Of a stretch of DNA of 64,000 bases, positions 8,965 to 18,923 are shown piece by piece. Position 1 is the first letter of the stretch. The number at the start of each line of letters is the position of its first letter. The stretch is from Farysia itapuensis (Eukaryota; Basidiomycota; Ustilaginomycetes; Ustilaginales; Ustilaginaceae): contig JALBYC010000015.1 in assembly GCA_023212645.1 (NCBI GenBank), forward strand, positions 186,001 to 250,000, written 5' to 3'. Position numbers and translations under genes: made by a program. The notes below the pieces were generated by a model, which saw only the letters and a program-made list of their open reading frames with translations, ran no database searches and had not been told where the DNA came from.

Positions 8965-10935
8965 ATGGTATCCAGGCCGCACAGCACAAAGTCAGCCACA
9001 GAGGCGGACGATATCTCGCCTATTCAGGAGGAGGTCACTGCTGATGATGGCAGTGTGACAGCAGCCACGGAGCGCACTCCCCTTGTCTCACGCCAACGCG
9101 CAGCACTTCGCCGCGATAGCAAGCTTCGCTACCATCCCATCCTCATTCTCTTGGCCGTCTTTGGAGCCGCAATAGGCGTGTCTCTTCTGCTTTATCACCT
9201 CCTTGGCGAGTTCAGCGATCCACCTGTGGCTGCGCCTGGCACAGATGAACGCGGACGACGGCATCCCGCTGTTCTCGCAAAAGGGTCTCGTGCCGCCGTT
9301 GCCGCTGAAAACGTCATCTGCAGCGAGATTGGACTGGATATGCTCAAGGAGCACGGCACTGCAGTCGATGCAGCCGTTGCTTCGACGCTCTGCGTAGGTG
9401 TACTCAACATGTTTTCCTCGGGCATTGGCGGGGGAGGGTTCATGATCATCCGCGATCCATCGCCGTGCTATGACGCCGGCTCCGGGAAGGCAGCGTCAAG
9501 TTGTGCAGACCATGTCACGATCGATTTCCGCGAGACAGCCCCGTCAGGAGCCAACAAGACCATGTATGTCGGTCGACGAGCTGCCGCCCAGATTGGCGGG
9601 CTGGCTGTCGGTGTTCCTGGCGAGCTGCGTGGACTGCAAGAAGCGCATGCACGGTATGGCAAGCTGCCATGGCGCAAACTGGTCGAGCCGTCAGTCGCCC
9701 TTGCACGGCAAGCCACCGTTAGTAAGGAACTCGCTCGTCGTCTTGTCTTCTTTGGCGGCTTCATGATCGATGATCCAATCTGGCGGGCTATCTTTGTTGA
9801 CGAAGACACAGGCGAGCTGAAAAAGGAGGGCGATACTTTCCATCGCACAGCCTACGCCGAGACGCTTGAGACTATCGCCAAGCACGGCGCTGATGCCTTC
9901 TACAAAGGGCACATTGCCGACTCGCTCGTCCGTGCTGTACGCAAATCGGGCGGCATCCTCTCCAGGCGTGATCTGGCAGAGTACAAAGTGGTCACTGCCC
10001 CAGCTGTCGAAGGTCGATGGCATGGTCGCAAAGTATTCACCACTCCGGCTCCCACTTCCGGGCCCATCTTGCTCTCGATTCTCAACATTCTTTCTGGCTT
10101 CCCCGATTTTGTCACTGCTGGGCCGACGGGTCTCAACATGCACCGTTTTGTCGAAGCGCTCAAGTTCGGATTCGGCCAGCGTACCGAGCTTGCCGACCCA
10201 GCCTTCATGAGCGGCCAGGATCTGGACCGTATCGCTGAAATCCCAACTATGCAGGAGGCCAACCGTCTGCGTCCTAACTTGACCGACGACCGCACGCACC
10301 CTCTCGACTACTACCATCCCAAATTCGACATTGTCGACGACCACGGCACCATGCATCTGTCTGTCGTTGACGAGAACGGCATGGCGGTAGCGCTGACCAG
10401 CACTGTGAATCTCATCTTTGGATCCCGCGTCATGGACCCAGTCACGGGTGTCATTCTCAACGACGAGATGGACGACACTTCCACCCCCGGCGTGCCCAAC
10501 GCCTTCGGTCTCGCCCCTTCGCCCTACAACTATCCCGAACCCGGCAAACGTCCCCTCAGCTCCACGTGTCCGACAATTCTCGAAGACGCCAGTGGCAACT
10601 TCCTCATGGCTGTCGGCGGGAGTGGTGGAAGTCGAATCTTCTCAGCCGTCTTACAGTCCATCTTCCTCTACTTTGATTGGGGGATCGATCTGAGCACGGC
10701 CATTGAACTCCCGCGTCTACACCACCAGCTCCTACCAACCCAACTCAGCGTAGAGACCACGTACGATGAGAAAATCCTCAACGCACTCAAGGGCCGGGGA
10801 CACGAACTCAGCTTCTTGGACATCGACCTTGGCGTAGCAGAAGTGCAAGCCGTCGCTGTCCAAGGCACCGGCAGACACAAACAGGTCTACGCCGCTTCGG
10901 ATTCTCGCAAAGGTGGCGTAGCCGTCGCTTACTAG
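8965..10935 (+). CDS. ECM38: Gamma-glutamyltransferase, type II membrane protein
   Basis: 656 residues from the ATG at 8965; the frame stays open upstream without an ATG. A short cytoplasmic N-terminus with ERTPLV (acidic/dileucine-like, compatible with vacuolar sorting) precedes one membrane span (LILLAVFGAAIGVSLLLYHL). The rest is a complete GGT proenzyme. HGTMHLSVVDENG contains the autocatalytic nucleophile, Thr462, which becomes the first residue of the small subunit. LTSTVN, NDEMDD and GGSGGSRI line the active site. The family transfers the gamma-glutamyl group of glutathione and hydrolyses it, in yeast mainly at the vacuole. All key residues are present, so the enzyme should be active. 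No intron. Confidence 0.95.
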   Translation: MVSRPHSTKSATEADDISPIQEEVTADDGSVTAATERTPLVSRQRAALRRDSKLRYHPILILLAVFGAAIGVSLLLYHLLGEFSDPPVAAPGTDERGRRHPAVLAKGSRAAVAAENVICSEIGLDMLKEHGTAVDAAVASTLCVGVLNMFSSGIGGGGFMIIRDPSPCYDAGSGKAASSCADHVTIDFRETAPSGANKTMYVGRRAAAQIGGLAVGVPGELRGLQEAHARYGKLPWRKLVEPSVALARQATVSKELARRLVFFGGFMIDDPIWRAIFVDEDTGELKKEGDTFHRTAYAETLETIAKHGADAFYKGHIADSLVRAVRKSGGILSRRDLAEYKVVTAPAVEGRWHGRKVFTTPAPTSGPILLSILNILSGFPDFVTAGPTGLNMHRFVEALKFGFGQRTELADPAFMSGQDLDRIAEIPTMQEANRLRPNLTDDRTHPLDYYHPKFDIVDDHGTMHLSVVDENGMAVALTSTVNLIFGSRVMDPVTGVILNDEMDDTSTPGVPNAFGLAPSPYNYPEPGKRPLSSTCPTILEDASGNFLMAVGGSGGSRIFSAVLQSIFLYFDWGIDLSTAIELPRLHHQLLPTQLSVETTYDEKILNALKGRGHELSFLDIDLGVAEVQAVAVQGTGRHKQVYAASDSRKGGVAVAY

Positions 10936-11057
10936 CTCCTCCCCCCAACCCCTCCACGCTCCCACTTGCTTTGTTTGCCTATCTTAGATGGATCACGGAC
11001 TGTATGCTTTGCTAATGTACTTTATCATTGCTGGAATGATCTGTGAGTGGAGTCGAG

Positions 11058-14000
11058 CTACGGTGCTCGTTTCAGCATGTCTCTGAAGCGGTCTTGTCCA
11101 CTTGGCGGCGCCGACGCAGGAAGGGATTCTTCCTCCATAGGTGTTGCTTCCGCGTTGGTGTGGGCGGGTGGCCGGACGAAGCCAAGTCCGCCCCTACCGC
11201 GTCCACGGCCTCGACCACGGGACGCACGCGGTACAAACGCCGTCAAGCTCGCGTTCTCTGTCGTGTCCATCGCCGGTGGCGACGCAACAGACGCTGGTCT
11301 GCCATCGTCCATCGACGAGACCCGCAACGGATACTCATCCGCATACTGCATATCATGCAGCAGAACGGCTCTGCCCGCCGTTGCCAGTTCGGTAAACTCG
11401 ATCACCGCGCTGTTGTCCGCTTGCGTGGCATCGTTGCTCTCATTGCGCCCGGCATTGGACGGCTTAGGCGTCCAGTAGACGGTTTTGACAGTGCCTCGTC
11501 CAAGAGAACGCTCGATGGCTTGCTGGATCAAAGCTTCCTGTGCATCATTCGGTAAACCGTAGACCTTGACACTTCGCGCTCGTTGTTCATCTGTTGCTCC
11601 GCTGGCACCAACTTTACTGCCAGTGCCTGCATTGACCTTGACAGCGCCGTGTACGCCTCTGTTTTCAGCGATAACAACCGAAATCGTCTTGCCGCGCAGC
11701 TTGGTTGAGTTCAATTCCTTCATCGCCTTTTGGGCATCCAGCGTCTTGGCAAAGTCGACGAAACCCAGACCACGGAGTTTGCCATCCGGCGTTCGTAGAA
11801 GGCGCACCCCCGTGACCGGTCCAAACTCCTCGAACGGTACTTTGAGCTCCTCTTCTGTGATGCTACGGGGAAGACCCGATACGAAGAGTTCCTTGTTGTT
11901 CTCGTGGGCATCTGTTCGTCCTTTGCGTCGAGTTGGATCTGACAGTGCGACACTGATGGCTCGACCAGGTGCTACTTCCTGCTTGTCGAGAGCCTGCACA
12001 GCTTGCTCAGCCGAAGCTGGGCTGGTGAACTGGACGTAGCAGAAGCGTCGTGTAGACACGAATCGTTTGCTAGGCCATCTGACGGTGAAGATAGAGCCGT
12101 GCACGCCAAACAGGTGCCTGACATCGGCATCCTCCCACTCTTCCGGGAAGTTGGTGACAAACAACGTGCATTGCCAGCCAAGGTGGACGTAGATCTGTCG
12201 ATCGGCAAGGTACTTCCTGTCTCGAGTGCGAGCGGAAGATGCCCCCGAGGCATCAGCAAATTCAATCAAAGCTGCCGCTTCGCTGTCGTTGTCGCCTTGT
12301 GCGGAGAAGACGGTAGGTCCGCTAAGCTCCACGATCCGCCCGCAACCACGCAGGAACGATCGGAGCGCCGCAGCGTCGGTATCGGGTGCCATGTTGCTTA
12401 CAAGCACCGAGCAGTGTTCTCGATCTCGTGAGGCACCTTTGTCGGCCTCCTGCGTGCGGTTGCGTTTATTGTCTAAGCTCGTGTCATCCGGTAATGTAGT
12501 CAGATCATTTGCTGCTGCTGGTGCAGTGTGATTGTGTCCGTTGCTCATTTCGTCATCTTTGATTGCCGGGGTATCAGACGCCTTTCTCTTGCCTGTGACG
12601 TTAGTGTCTTTGTCAATAGCCATCGATTCGCCAGGTTGACCATTTGCACTTCCGATTTGGCCTTGCTGAGCATAGGCAGCCGAGGCGGCATGCCACGCTT
12701 CCCACATCTTCTGCCTCTCATGGCGGAGTTTACCAGTGGCGTGCTCAACATCTTGCGTACTGCCATGTTGATGCTCGAATTGCAGAAAGTCTTGCAATAG
12801 GGCCTCGTATGCAGCCGCGTCTTGCTCTCCGGAGGCACGAGCCTGATAGCTACCTTCTAATTTCGTTATTCCAAGCTTGTACCAGCGTCGAGCTTTCCCT
12901 TGGTCGAAGCGTCGTGCCCAATACGCAGCTGCTCTTTGATACAAAAGGGCATTTTCTGGTTGCTGTGAGAGTGCAGTCTCCCACACGTCCTCCGCTAATT
13001 CGCTGAGACTGGCCGCACCCTCAGATTTGGGTCCGCCAAGCGCATTGACCGCTCTTTCGATCCAATTGACTGCAAACGTTTCCAGTCGTAAACTTGCATC
13101 CCGATTTTCCTGGCCCATTTCTTCCAATTCACCGAGGGCATAGCTGGCAAAAGCATAGATCTCGGTGAACATTTCAGTGTCTGAGGCTGGGTCAGCGTCG
13201 GGTGCGGTTCCGCTTTTGATGATTATTTGATTCGCGGCAATCTGCCTCTCGCAGTCGAGCCGAGCCAGACAAAGATCGACAAAACGAGTGCCATTTAGAT
13301 CAAGAGCGCCCGGACTAGCCGCTCTCTCGAAGATTTCTTCGATGCGCGACTTGGGCCGACGGAAGCGAGCTAACTGTCGCATACACGTGGCGTAAAGCTG
13401 GATCGAGGTCGGCAGAACTCGCGTTGAGCGAGCGCATACATCGATCACCATCGATGCGTCTGGAATAGGGTCGGACGCTAAGAGTGTGATGTAGTCAATC
13501 CATATGCTTTCTGCGATCGCGAGCCGTTCAGTCAATAGCTGGTGTTCTGCTTCTGCGCGAATGTCCTTCTCCGCCTGGGGTAGCCGCTTCCAAGTTCTTG
13601 CGTGTGCTTCGAGAGCGGACACAGTGGGATTGTAGCAGTAAATCTCGTCCCTCTTGGAAGCGGCAGGATACATGCCAAAGTACACAATGGCTCGCTCGAA
13701 CAGACTGAAGGTGAGATTCAGAACCAATTGAGCTCCAGGCCGAAGTTTATTGCGCAACGCTCGATTGGCACGAATCACCTGCCTATTAAGATAGTCTTTC
13801 CAGACTGCTGCAAACTCTTGCGGGTCGGCCCTTGATCCCAGTCGATCGGTACTTTGCAGTCGATAGCTCGTGATGGCGTCCTCGTACTTTTTCACGTCCA
13901 AGTAATAGTTCATTGCCTCTTCCAATTGCCCATAAATCTTGAACATCTCTTCCTCGTATGTCTCCGATGGTAGATGATCGCCGACCCACTCTGCATAGTC

Positions 14001-14771
14001 ATGATGCGTCGTAGTCATCTCAGCATGTGGCACTCGAATTCGAGCCACATAGGTTTGCTTGATAATCTCCAGCTGTTCGTCAGTGTGTACCTTGCCCGAA
14101 GCAAAGAGATGACGCTCAAAGGATAGGTACATGGACCATATGCTTTGGCTCTCTGAAATCTGAAACGCGCACTGACTGTAGGCTTTCTGAATGCGATCCC
14201 GCACCTCGACAATACTGCAAAGTTCGGTGTGTGCACCATCAGCACGAACAATCTTTGGCAAGGAGCTTGTCTCGTATGTGTCGTTTGCAGAGTAGATGCG
14301 TGGACACGAGTCGAGGTGTAGGAATTCTGATGCTGGGTCTCGACAATGCTGTGAGAAGTTGACGCTGGATGCGGTTTCAGCCTTCAGAAAGGGAAGCTCA
14401 ACATCATTGACTTGGGAGAAATAAGCCAGAACGAAGCTGATGTATCGTCGGCAGAGAGCGGGAGACCGATACTGAAAAGTGCTCTGATGATGCAGATCAA
14501 AGAGTCGGATCAACTCGCTTGGCTCAATGCCCTGTGATGAGCTTGCATTCTGGATTTCTAGAACGCAGTAGAGCTCCCATTCGTGTGGCTGTAGACTGAC
14601 AATGTGGGAGAGCTGCCTATAGGTGAGGAGGAGGCTGTGGACAATGCCGGCTCTGTCCTGCGGACTTGCTTCGCGCGCTGCCTTTTGCAGGTTCAGCAGG
14701 CGATTGCGATGCTTAGACGGCTGGAGCGAGACGATGCTGTCATCAGCGCTCGTCTGCATTTCCTCGTCCAT
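11058..14771 (-). CDS. Prp24/SART3-type U4/U6 snRNP assembly factor
   Basis: 1,237 residues from the ATG at 14771 (MDEEMQTSADDS); the frame continues upstream for 64 codons, but that part overlaps the likely promoter and reads as random. Residues ~30-700 are helical HAT-like repeats (for example WKDYLNRQ, WIDYITLL, FLQFEHQHG). Four RRM domains follow near residues 784, 868, 958 and 1065, with RNP motifs such as ELFVSGLP and RGLGFVDF. A Gly/Arg run precedes a C-terminal Lsm-interaction motif, SGQDRFRDMLKRAP. HAT plus RRMs plus the Lsm motif is the architecture of SART3/Prp24, which re-anneals U4 and U6 snRNA and contacts the Lsm2-8 ring. No intron is needed. Convergent with the GGT gene. Confidence 0.88.
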   Translation of the reverse strand: MDEEMQTSADDSIVSLQPSKHRNRLLNLQKAAREASPQDRAGIVHSLLLTYRQLSHIVSLQPHEWELYCVLEIQNASSSQGIEPSELIRLFDLHHQSTFQYRSPALCRRYISFVLAYFSQVNDVELPFLKAETASSVNFSQHCRDPASEFLHLDSCPRIYSANDTYETSSLPKIVRADGAHTELCSIVEVRDRIQKAYSQCAFQISESQSIWSMYLSFERHLFASGKVHTDEQLEIIKQTYVARIRVPHAEMTTTHHDYAEWVGDHLPSETYEEEMFKIYGQLEEAMNYYLDVKKYEDAITSYRLQSTDRLGSRADPQEFAAVWKDYLNRQVIRANRALRNKLRPGAQLVLNLTFSLFERAIVYFGMYPAASKRDEIYCYNPTVSALEAHARTWKRLPQAEKDIRAEAEHQLLTERLAIAESIWIDYITLLASDPIPDASMVIDVCARSTRVLPTSIQLYATCMRQLARFRRPKSRIEEIFERAASPGALDLNGTRFVDLCLARLDCERQIAANQIIIKSGTAPDADPASDTEMFTEIYAFASYALGELEEMGQENRDASLRLETFAVNWIERAVNALGGPKSEGAASLSELAEDVWETALSQQPENALLYQRAAAYWARRFDQGKARRWYKLGITKLEGSYQARASGEQDAAAYEALLQDFLQFEHQHGSTQDVEHATGKLRHERQKMWEAWHAASAAYAQQGQIGSANGQPGESMAIDKDTNVTGKRKASDTPAIKDDEMSNGHNHTAPAAANDLTTLPDDTSLDNKRNRTQEADKGASRDREHCSVLVSNMAPDTDAAALRSFLRGCGRIVELSGPTVFSAQGDNDSEAAALIEFADASGASSARTRDRKYLADRQIYVHLGWQCTLFVTNFPEEWEDADVRHLFGVHGSIFTVRWPSKRFVSTRRFCYVQFTSPASAEQAVQALDKQEVAPGRAISVALSDPTRRKGRTDAHENNKELFVSGLPRSITEEELKVPFEEFGPVTGVRLLRTPDGKLRGLGFVDFAKTLDAQKAMKELNSTKLRGKTISVVIAENRGVHGAVKVNAGTGSKVGASGATDEQRARSVKVYGLPNDAQEALIQQAIERSLGRGTVKTVYWTPKPSNAGRNESNDATQADNSAVIEFTELATAGRAVLLHDMQYADEYPLRVSSMDDGRPASVASPPAMDTTENASLTAFVPRASRGRGRGRGRGGLGFVRPPAHTNAEATPMEEESLPASAPPSGQDRFRDMLKRAP

Positions 14772-15111
14772 GCTCCCACGAAGAATTCCATCAGTTGACC
14801 GAATGGTGAGGATAGAAGCAGGCAAAGCACGGCGACTTGGAAACTCCGATTTTAGACAAAAAATGAAAGTTGTCAATTGTCCGGTTTCCGATGCACCAGC
14901 CACATCCATCCATGTTGCCACACGTCTCGTCCCGCCGCCTCCCACAAACTTTGATGCCCCCATGCTACAATCAATTCATAGCCTCCAATGCAAGGGCGGA
15001 AGAGCATCCTGAGTGGTAACGTAATAAGCGTCCCGGTATTCCCACCCCAGTGTTGCTTTATAGCCTGGCTGTCTGTGTTTCTGCCAGACATCTGTGCAAG
15101 TCTCTATAAGC
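14772..15111. promoter_or_regulatory. Divergent promoter between the SART3-like gene and the first effector gene
   Basis: 340 bases separating a housekeeping gene on the minus strand from the first gene of the secreted-protein cluster on the plus strand. TATA-like 'ctttatag' (near 15057) and 'ctctataag' (near 15103) precede the effector ATG. This marks the left border of the cluster. Confidence 0.45.
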
Positions 15112-16704
15112 ATGCTCTACTACGCCAGAGCAGCAGCTGCCATCTTCGTGTTGATCGGTTTGAAGGGTGTAAAGTGCGCTTCAGATGATGAGCCTTCTTC
15201 AACGCGTCCACTTCCTCCTGCTGAAAAATGGTTCAATGACCGCATCCCTTACTTCATCACCAAATACGGCTTTCAGAATGCCGATGGTGACTTCTGGAGC
15301 GAGAACAAGTATATGGATAATGTCAAGAGGGCCAGGAAAGAAATCGATGCCATCAATTACTATCGTCGCAACTGGAACGAGCTTCAAAGAACGGGCATTC
15401 ATTTGCTCGAATCTGAAGGCTCCCTTCATCCTTCCGTGATGCCGGAACACCCCTCCTTCAGCGGCTATGTCGCACCCACTTATGGTGAACGAGGTCCTGC
15501 GTACCACAAGAGGGTGTCAGAGCTTGACCCGACTAATCCCTTAGGGCTTGACAATCCTGATATCGCTGTCTTTGCCCATGCTCAGCGCGTACAGGATTAC
15601 ACGAGGACTCAGTATCAGACCCTCTTGTACAGTATCAAACGTGCAGACAGGCGCATTTCCACCCGTCATTACGGCAGACTTGGTCGATACCACTTTCCAG
15701 AGAAAGCGCCCGCGCTACCAGATGGCTGGTCCTGGTCTCATCAACTAGTCACGAGTTTCAAAATGCGGACTCTGGACACTTTGGAGGAGTTCGGGTATGA
15801 TCCCAGGCTCCTGTCGAAACGGCTTGATGCTCACGACATGCAGAACGACCCAGAAATTTATGATGATGCTGGTACCCGCCAAAGGTACTTGCACAATGCA
15901 GAAGTCTACCTGAGGCAATTTGACCGCAACTTCGCCAAAACTCGATTCTATCACTACGCCTGGACCACAGTGAGAACCGACGATCCGCAACCATTGCCGG
16001 TCTGGTACCAGAGCCCTTTGTTCGAGGAATTTTCTGACGAACATATACAAATGGCGGAGTATGGACCTCCGGGACAGCGTAGGCCCTCTATGGATCGTAT
16101 CAAGTTCGTTCCTGAAGTTGATGAACATGGGATCGTACGTCTGGTGCCTGTCAGTATTGTCCGCCCTAAGGACGTGTCACATTCCAAACGAGAAGTATTG
16201 ATGTTTCGCACGGTGAAGCGAATGTCGCTGGAAGAACGTGTCGCGCATGCCGTCACTTTTTCCGCCTACCGGCCACGCTTGACCAGCAGAGACATTCCGG
16301 AACGCGCTAGACAGCGGTATGCCGGACGTAGTATTCGCTTTGACATGCGGAATCAGGAGATTGGCCGCCCTCGTGGACATCCTTTCACCCTGTATCCTTA
16401 TATGCCCCTTCCTTCCAATGAGGGCCCATTAATAGTAGAGAACGATCGTGATGATCAAGCTCCTGTCCAACCGAGCATAGCGGAACTCTTACAGCAGGCC
16501 AAGCAAAAGAAAGCCTGGCAGGGTGTTTCAGGTCCAGGGGAGTCTAGCAGTAGCTCTGCTCTTAGCAGCATCGAGCAGCATCTCAATCCTAGCTCGGAGG
16601 CGTTCCGCTTCGTCAGTCGAACAGATCAGTCCCCATCTGCAGACACGCTGATGCCAGATATGGACCGCTACACGTATTTGTTCAAAGAGTCTCCGCGTAT
16701 TTAG
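15112..16704 (+). CDS. Predicted secreted effector A, divergent family-1 relative
   Basis: 530 residues; the ATG at 15112 gives a signal peptide (MLYYARAAAAIFVLIGLKG, cleavage near KCA). No known domain was recognised. Residues 282-368 align in spacing with the family-1 core of the downstream genes: YAWTTV against RWRWLP, LPVWYQS against LPVYHTS, VRLVPVSIVRP against RLLVPTAIVRP, LMFRTV against LQFSTV. ITKYGF near residue 50 matches the family's KFGW block, but more than 150 extra residues separate the two parts. No cysteine is seen after the signal peptide region, and no LxLG tail. Intronless. Homology to family 1 is my inference from short matching blocks. Confidence 0.75.
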   Translation: MLYYARAAAAIFVLIGLKGVKCASDDEPSSTRPLPPAEKWFNDRIPYFITKYGFQNADGDFWSENKYMDNVKRARKEIDAINYYRRNWNELQRTGIHLLESEGSLHPSVMPEHPSFSGYVAPTYGERGPAYHKRVSELDPTNPLGLDNPDIAVFAHAQRVQDYTRTQYQTLLYSIKRADRRISTRHYGRLGRYHFPEKAPALPDGWSWSHQLVTSFKMRTLDTLEEFGYDPRLLSKRLDAHDMQNDPEIYDDAGTRQRYLHNAEVYLRQFDRNFAKTRFYHYAWTTVRTDDPQPLPVWYQSPLFEEFSDEHIQMAEYGPPGQRRPSMDRIKFVPEVDEHGIVRLVPVSIVRPKDVSHSKREVLMFRTVKRMSLEERVAHAVTFSAYRPRLTSRDIPERARQRYAGRSIRFDMRNQEIGRPRGHPFTLYPYMPLPSNEGPLIVENDRDDQAPVQPSIAELLQQAKQKKAWQGVSGPGESSSSSALSSIEQHLNPSSEAFRFVSRTDQSPSADTLMPDMDRYTYLFKESPRI

Positions 16705-16879
16705 TCCGCTCGCACGTTCTGTTCATTATCGACCAGTGATCGGACGCATTGGCGATCGGTCAGTCATGAAGACTTCATTCTGCGGTCCAGTGCTAACCTT
16801 GAGCAGGCAGCAGCGTATGAGAACCAGTCTTGAAAAGCAGCCCAACGTCTTCACCAAGCAGAGCAATGACAGGATCACC

Positions 16880-17587
16880 ATGACTCTTCAACAAAGAATT
16901 CTACTTTGTGCCATCCTTGTCGCTCTGCATGCCACTTTGGTCCTTTGTACCGACTCTAGCGAAGCTCCTAGCTCGCCAAGTGCTTCATGGGACCGTGAGC
17001 TTGAACAAGCACTCAACAGCGGCATTCCTCCGTCTACATTCAGCAACGACGGAATCTTGATTTCCGCCGGTAACGAGCTTGAGCATGACTTGCAACGGCT
17101 CAGGAAGCGTCTCGAGCTGGAAGCATTGGTTACTGACTTGCGACAGTACGAGCGAATTCCTTCAAGATCTGGGAATCTAGGCTCGCGGCATTATCAGGTA
17201 CACAATATAGTTGACCACCTGCCAACTTCTCGACTTCTCGAAGCCATCAAAGAGCACTTCAAAGCACCGTCCCGAAAAATTTCCGTTCTCAATCACGACA
17301 CAGTTGTGACTACCATTGCAGCGAAGAGGCCCACCAGTCCTCAAATTCAGCTTTGGTCGCTCAACGGCGACAATTCTCATGTTTTTTTCTGGAAGATTAA
17401 CGCGGAGAGGACCGAACTGCGCCTGGTGGGCCTCACTCTGGTCTTCCCTCCCACCGTAGTGCGATCTCTTCTCAACGATCTTCCAAAACTGGCGCCAACT
17501 CCTGGAAGGGTGTGGGATAACCGAGAATTCGCGTTCGTACCTCCTGATGGTATTAGGTTCCCATTTCCACTGATCTCAAGGCCTTGA
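16880..17587 (+). CDS. Predicted secreted effector B, family 2, single module
   Basis: 235 residues from the ATG at 16880, chosen because it begins a clean signal peptide (MTLQQRILLCAILVALHATLVLC, cut before TDSSEAP). The mature part has an acidic helix-rich N-terminus with SGIPPSTFS and a C-terminal module (residues ~130-225) containing EHFKAPSRKISVLNHDTVV, VFFWKIN and LLNDLPKLAPTPG. The same module is found in the next two genes, so the three form one family. I recognise no enzyme motif. There is no cysteine after the signal peptide and no intron. Confidence 0.8.
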   Translation: MTLQQRILLCAILVALHATLVLCTDSSEAPSSPSASWDRELEQALNSGIPPSTFSNDGILISAGNELEHDLQRLRKRLELEALVTDLRQYERIPSRSGNLGSRHYQVHNIVDHLPTSRLLEAIKEHFKAPSRKISVLNHDTVVTTIAAKRPTSPQIQLWSLNGDNSHVFFWKINAERTELRLVGLTLVFPPTVVRSLLNDLPKLAPTPGRVWDNREFAFVPPDGIRFPFPLISRP

Positions 17588-17940
17588 AGACGTAGCAGTT
17601 CAGTCATATCTCAGATAGCTATTCGCACGATTCATATGCGAAGACTTCTAGCCAGTTGCACGAATAAAGACATGTGAGCTAGTATATTGCGCACAGAGAA
17701 AACATTCCAGAAGCAAAGGCTTGAAGAAGCAATACCGTGAGACGGAATGCGGTAAAAGCAAGTAGTACAAGCTTTTTCCGACATGTTCCACATCCACAGA
17801 TGAAAGCGTCTTGGTCGGACGCAGACTTCTGAGCACGTACAGCACATATGATACAGCAAGCTTACGACAGTCTCTTGTCTCTACGGCATTAATTCTTGGG
17901 GCATTCCTCAAGTCTCGCTACACTCAACACTCAGGTATTG
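17588..17940. other. Intergenic region between effectors B and C
   Basis: 353 AT-richer bases with no supported gene. Contains two GACATGT sequences ('aagacatgtgag' and 'ccgacatgttcc'). No remnant of a cluster gene was recognised. Confidence 0.4.
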
Positions 17941-18657
17941 ATGCGAGCTCTCTTTCTTGTGCTGCATGGCCTGGTCAGTCTTGTACTGCTTGGCAAGACT
18001 ACCTCCGTAGCCTGTATGATGTTCCATGGAGGCATCGAGTCAATTGCAGGCTGGCGAGAGGAGCTGGAAGCAGCTCAAAACAGCGGGATACCGCCGTCTA
18101 CCTTTAGCAGTGACGAAGTCTTAGCCTCGGCTGGCTCAGACCTTGACCGCGAACTACAGCAATTTGGCGACCATCTTGAACTTTCGTCCCTCGTAGCACA
18201 ATTTCGACAGCACGAACGAGGCGATGTGAAGCCGTATTACAGAGATTCAATCACGTACTCTGATCTGCGCAGTAGACTGGATCATTTGAACAACGTCGAA
18301 GTCGGCAAGGCCATGCGAGAGCATTTCAAGAGCGCCCATCGTAACATTGCTCTACTCAACGACCACACTATTGTGACTGCAAACGTTGCTCGCAAGGACC
18401 AGAGTACACCCATTGCCATGTGGAAACTAGACAGAGATTCCTCGTACATCTTCTTTTGGGGCATAAACCACGCAAGAACTGAGGTTACCTTTAAAGGTAT
18501 AACTGCTGTGACTCCGGCTGCAGTTATCCAGCATGTCTTTCATCGGCTTCCAAGACTGGCCCCAGCGCCTGATCATAGGTGGGATCCTACTGATTTCTTG
18601 ATCCGGCAATCTAATCGGATGACTTTCGCTGCTCCTTTGGCTCCTAAGGCAGATTGA
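17941..18657 (+). CDS. Predicted secreted effector C, family 2, single module
   Basis: 238 residues from the ATG at 17941, the first Met giving a signal peptide (MRALFLVLHGLVSLVLLGK, cut near TTSVAC). It is a paralogue of effector B: both have SGIPPSTFS at about residue 50, AGxxLDxxLQ, REHFKSAHRNIALLNDHTIV, IFFWGIN and FHRLPRLAPAPDHRWD. The paralogues have diverged strongly outside these blocks. No intron and no cysteine beyond the one near the cleavage site. Tandem duplication with B is the simplest origin. Confidence 0.8.
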   Translation: MRALFLVLHGLVSLVLLGKTTSVACMMFHGGIESIAGWREELEAAQNSGIPPSTFSSDEVLASAGSDLDRELQQFGDHLELSSLVAQFRQHERGDVKPYYRDSITYSDLRSRLDHLNNVEVGKAMREHFKSAHRNIALLNDHTIVTANVARKDQSTPIAMWKLDRDSSYIFFWGINHARTEVTFKGITAVTPAAVIQHVFHRLPRLAPAPDHRWDPTDFLIRQSNRMTFAAPLAPKAD

Positions 18658-18726
18658 CTAGTCAACTTCCCTCTCGCTTCTCCGAAGTCGAACGCAGAAG
18701 CTGTGCGCATTTCACCTTCACTATGA

Positions 18727-18736
18727 TGTCGTGACA
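18727..18736. promoter_or_regulatory. Palindromic TGTC-GT-GACA upstream of effector D
   Basis: Inverted arms TGTC and GACA around GT, about 190 bases before the start codon. Possible binding site for a dimeric regulator; see the similar element before effector J. Function is inferred only from symmetry. Confidence 0.3.
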
Positions 18737-18923
18737 GCCGGAATGACAGTGAGCTTTCATAAAACCTGACAGAAAGTGTTGCAAGAGTGGGGAATAGTCC
18801 CGCCAAAGTATGCATTTGAGACCCCTTGCTACCTTGAAAATGTCACACATGCTGAAAACGACTCTTTTCCACTGACCACCGCGATACATACCCCGGAGCG
18901 TCTCTGCGCTGCAATCTTTCACG

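Noticed and set aside
14772..14963. 64-codon N-terminal extension of the SART3-like protein
   Set aside because: No conserved sequence; it lies in the spacer to the effector cluster and the downstream MDEEMQTSADDS is a more plausible N-terminus.
17632..17859. Minus-strand cysteine-rich small frame between effectors B and C
   Set aside because: Considered as a small secreted protein, but it has no N-terminal hydrophobic signal and no codon bias.
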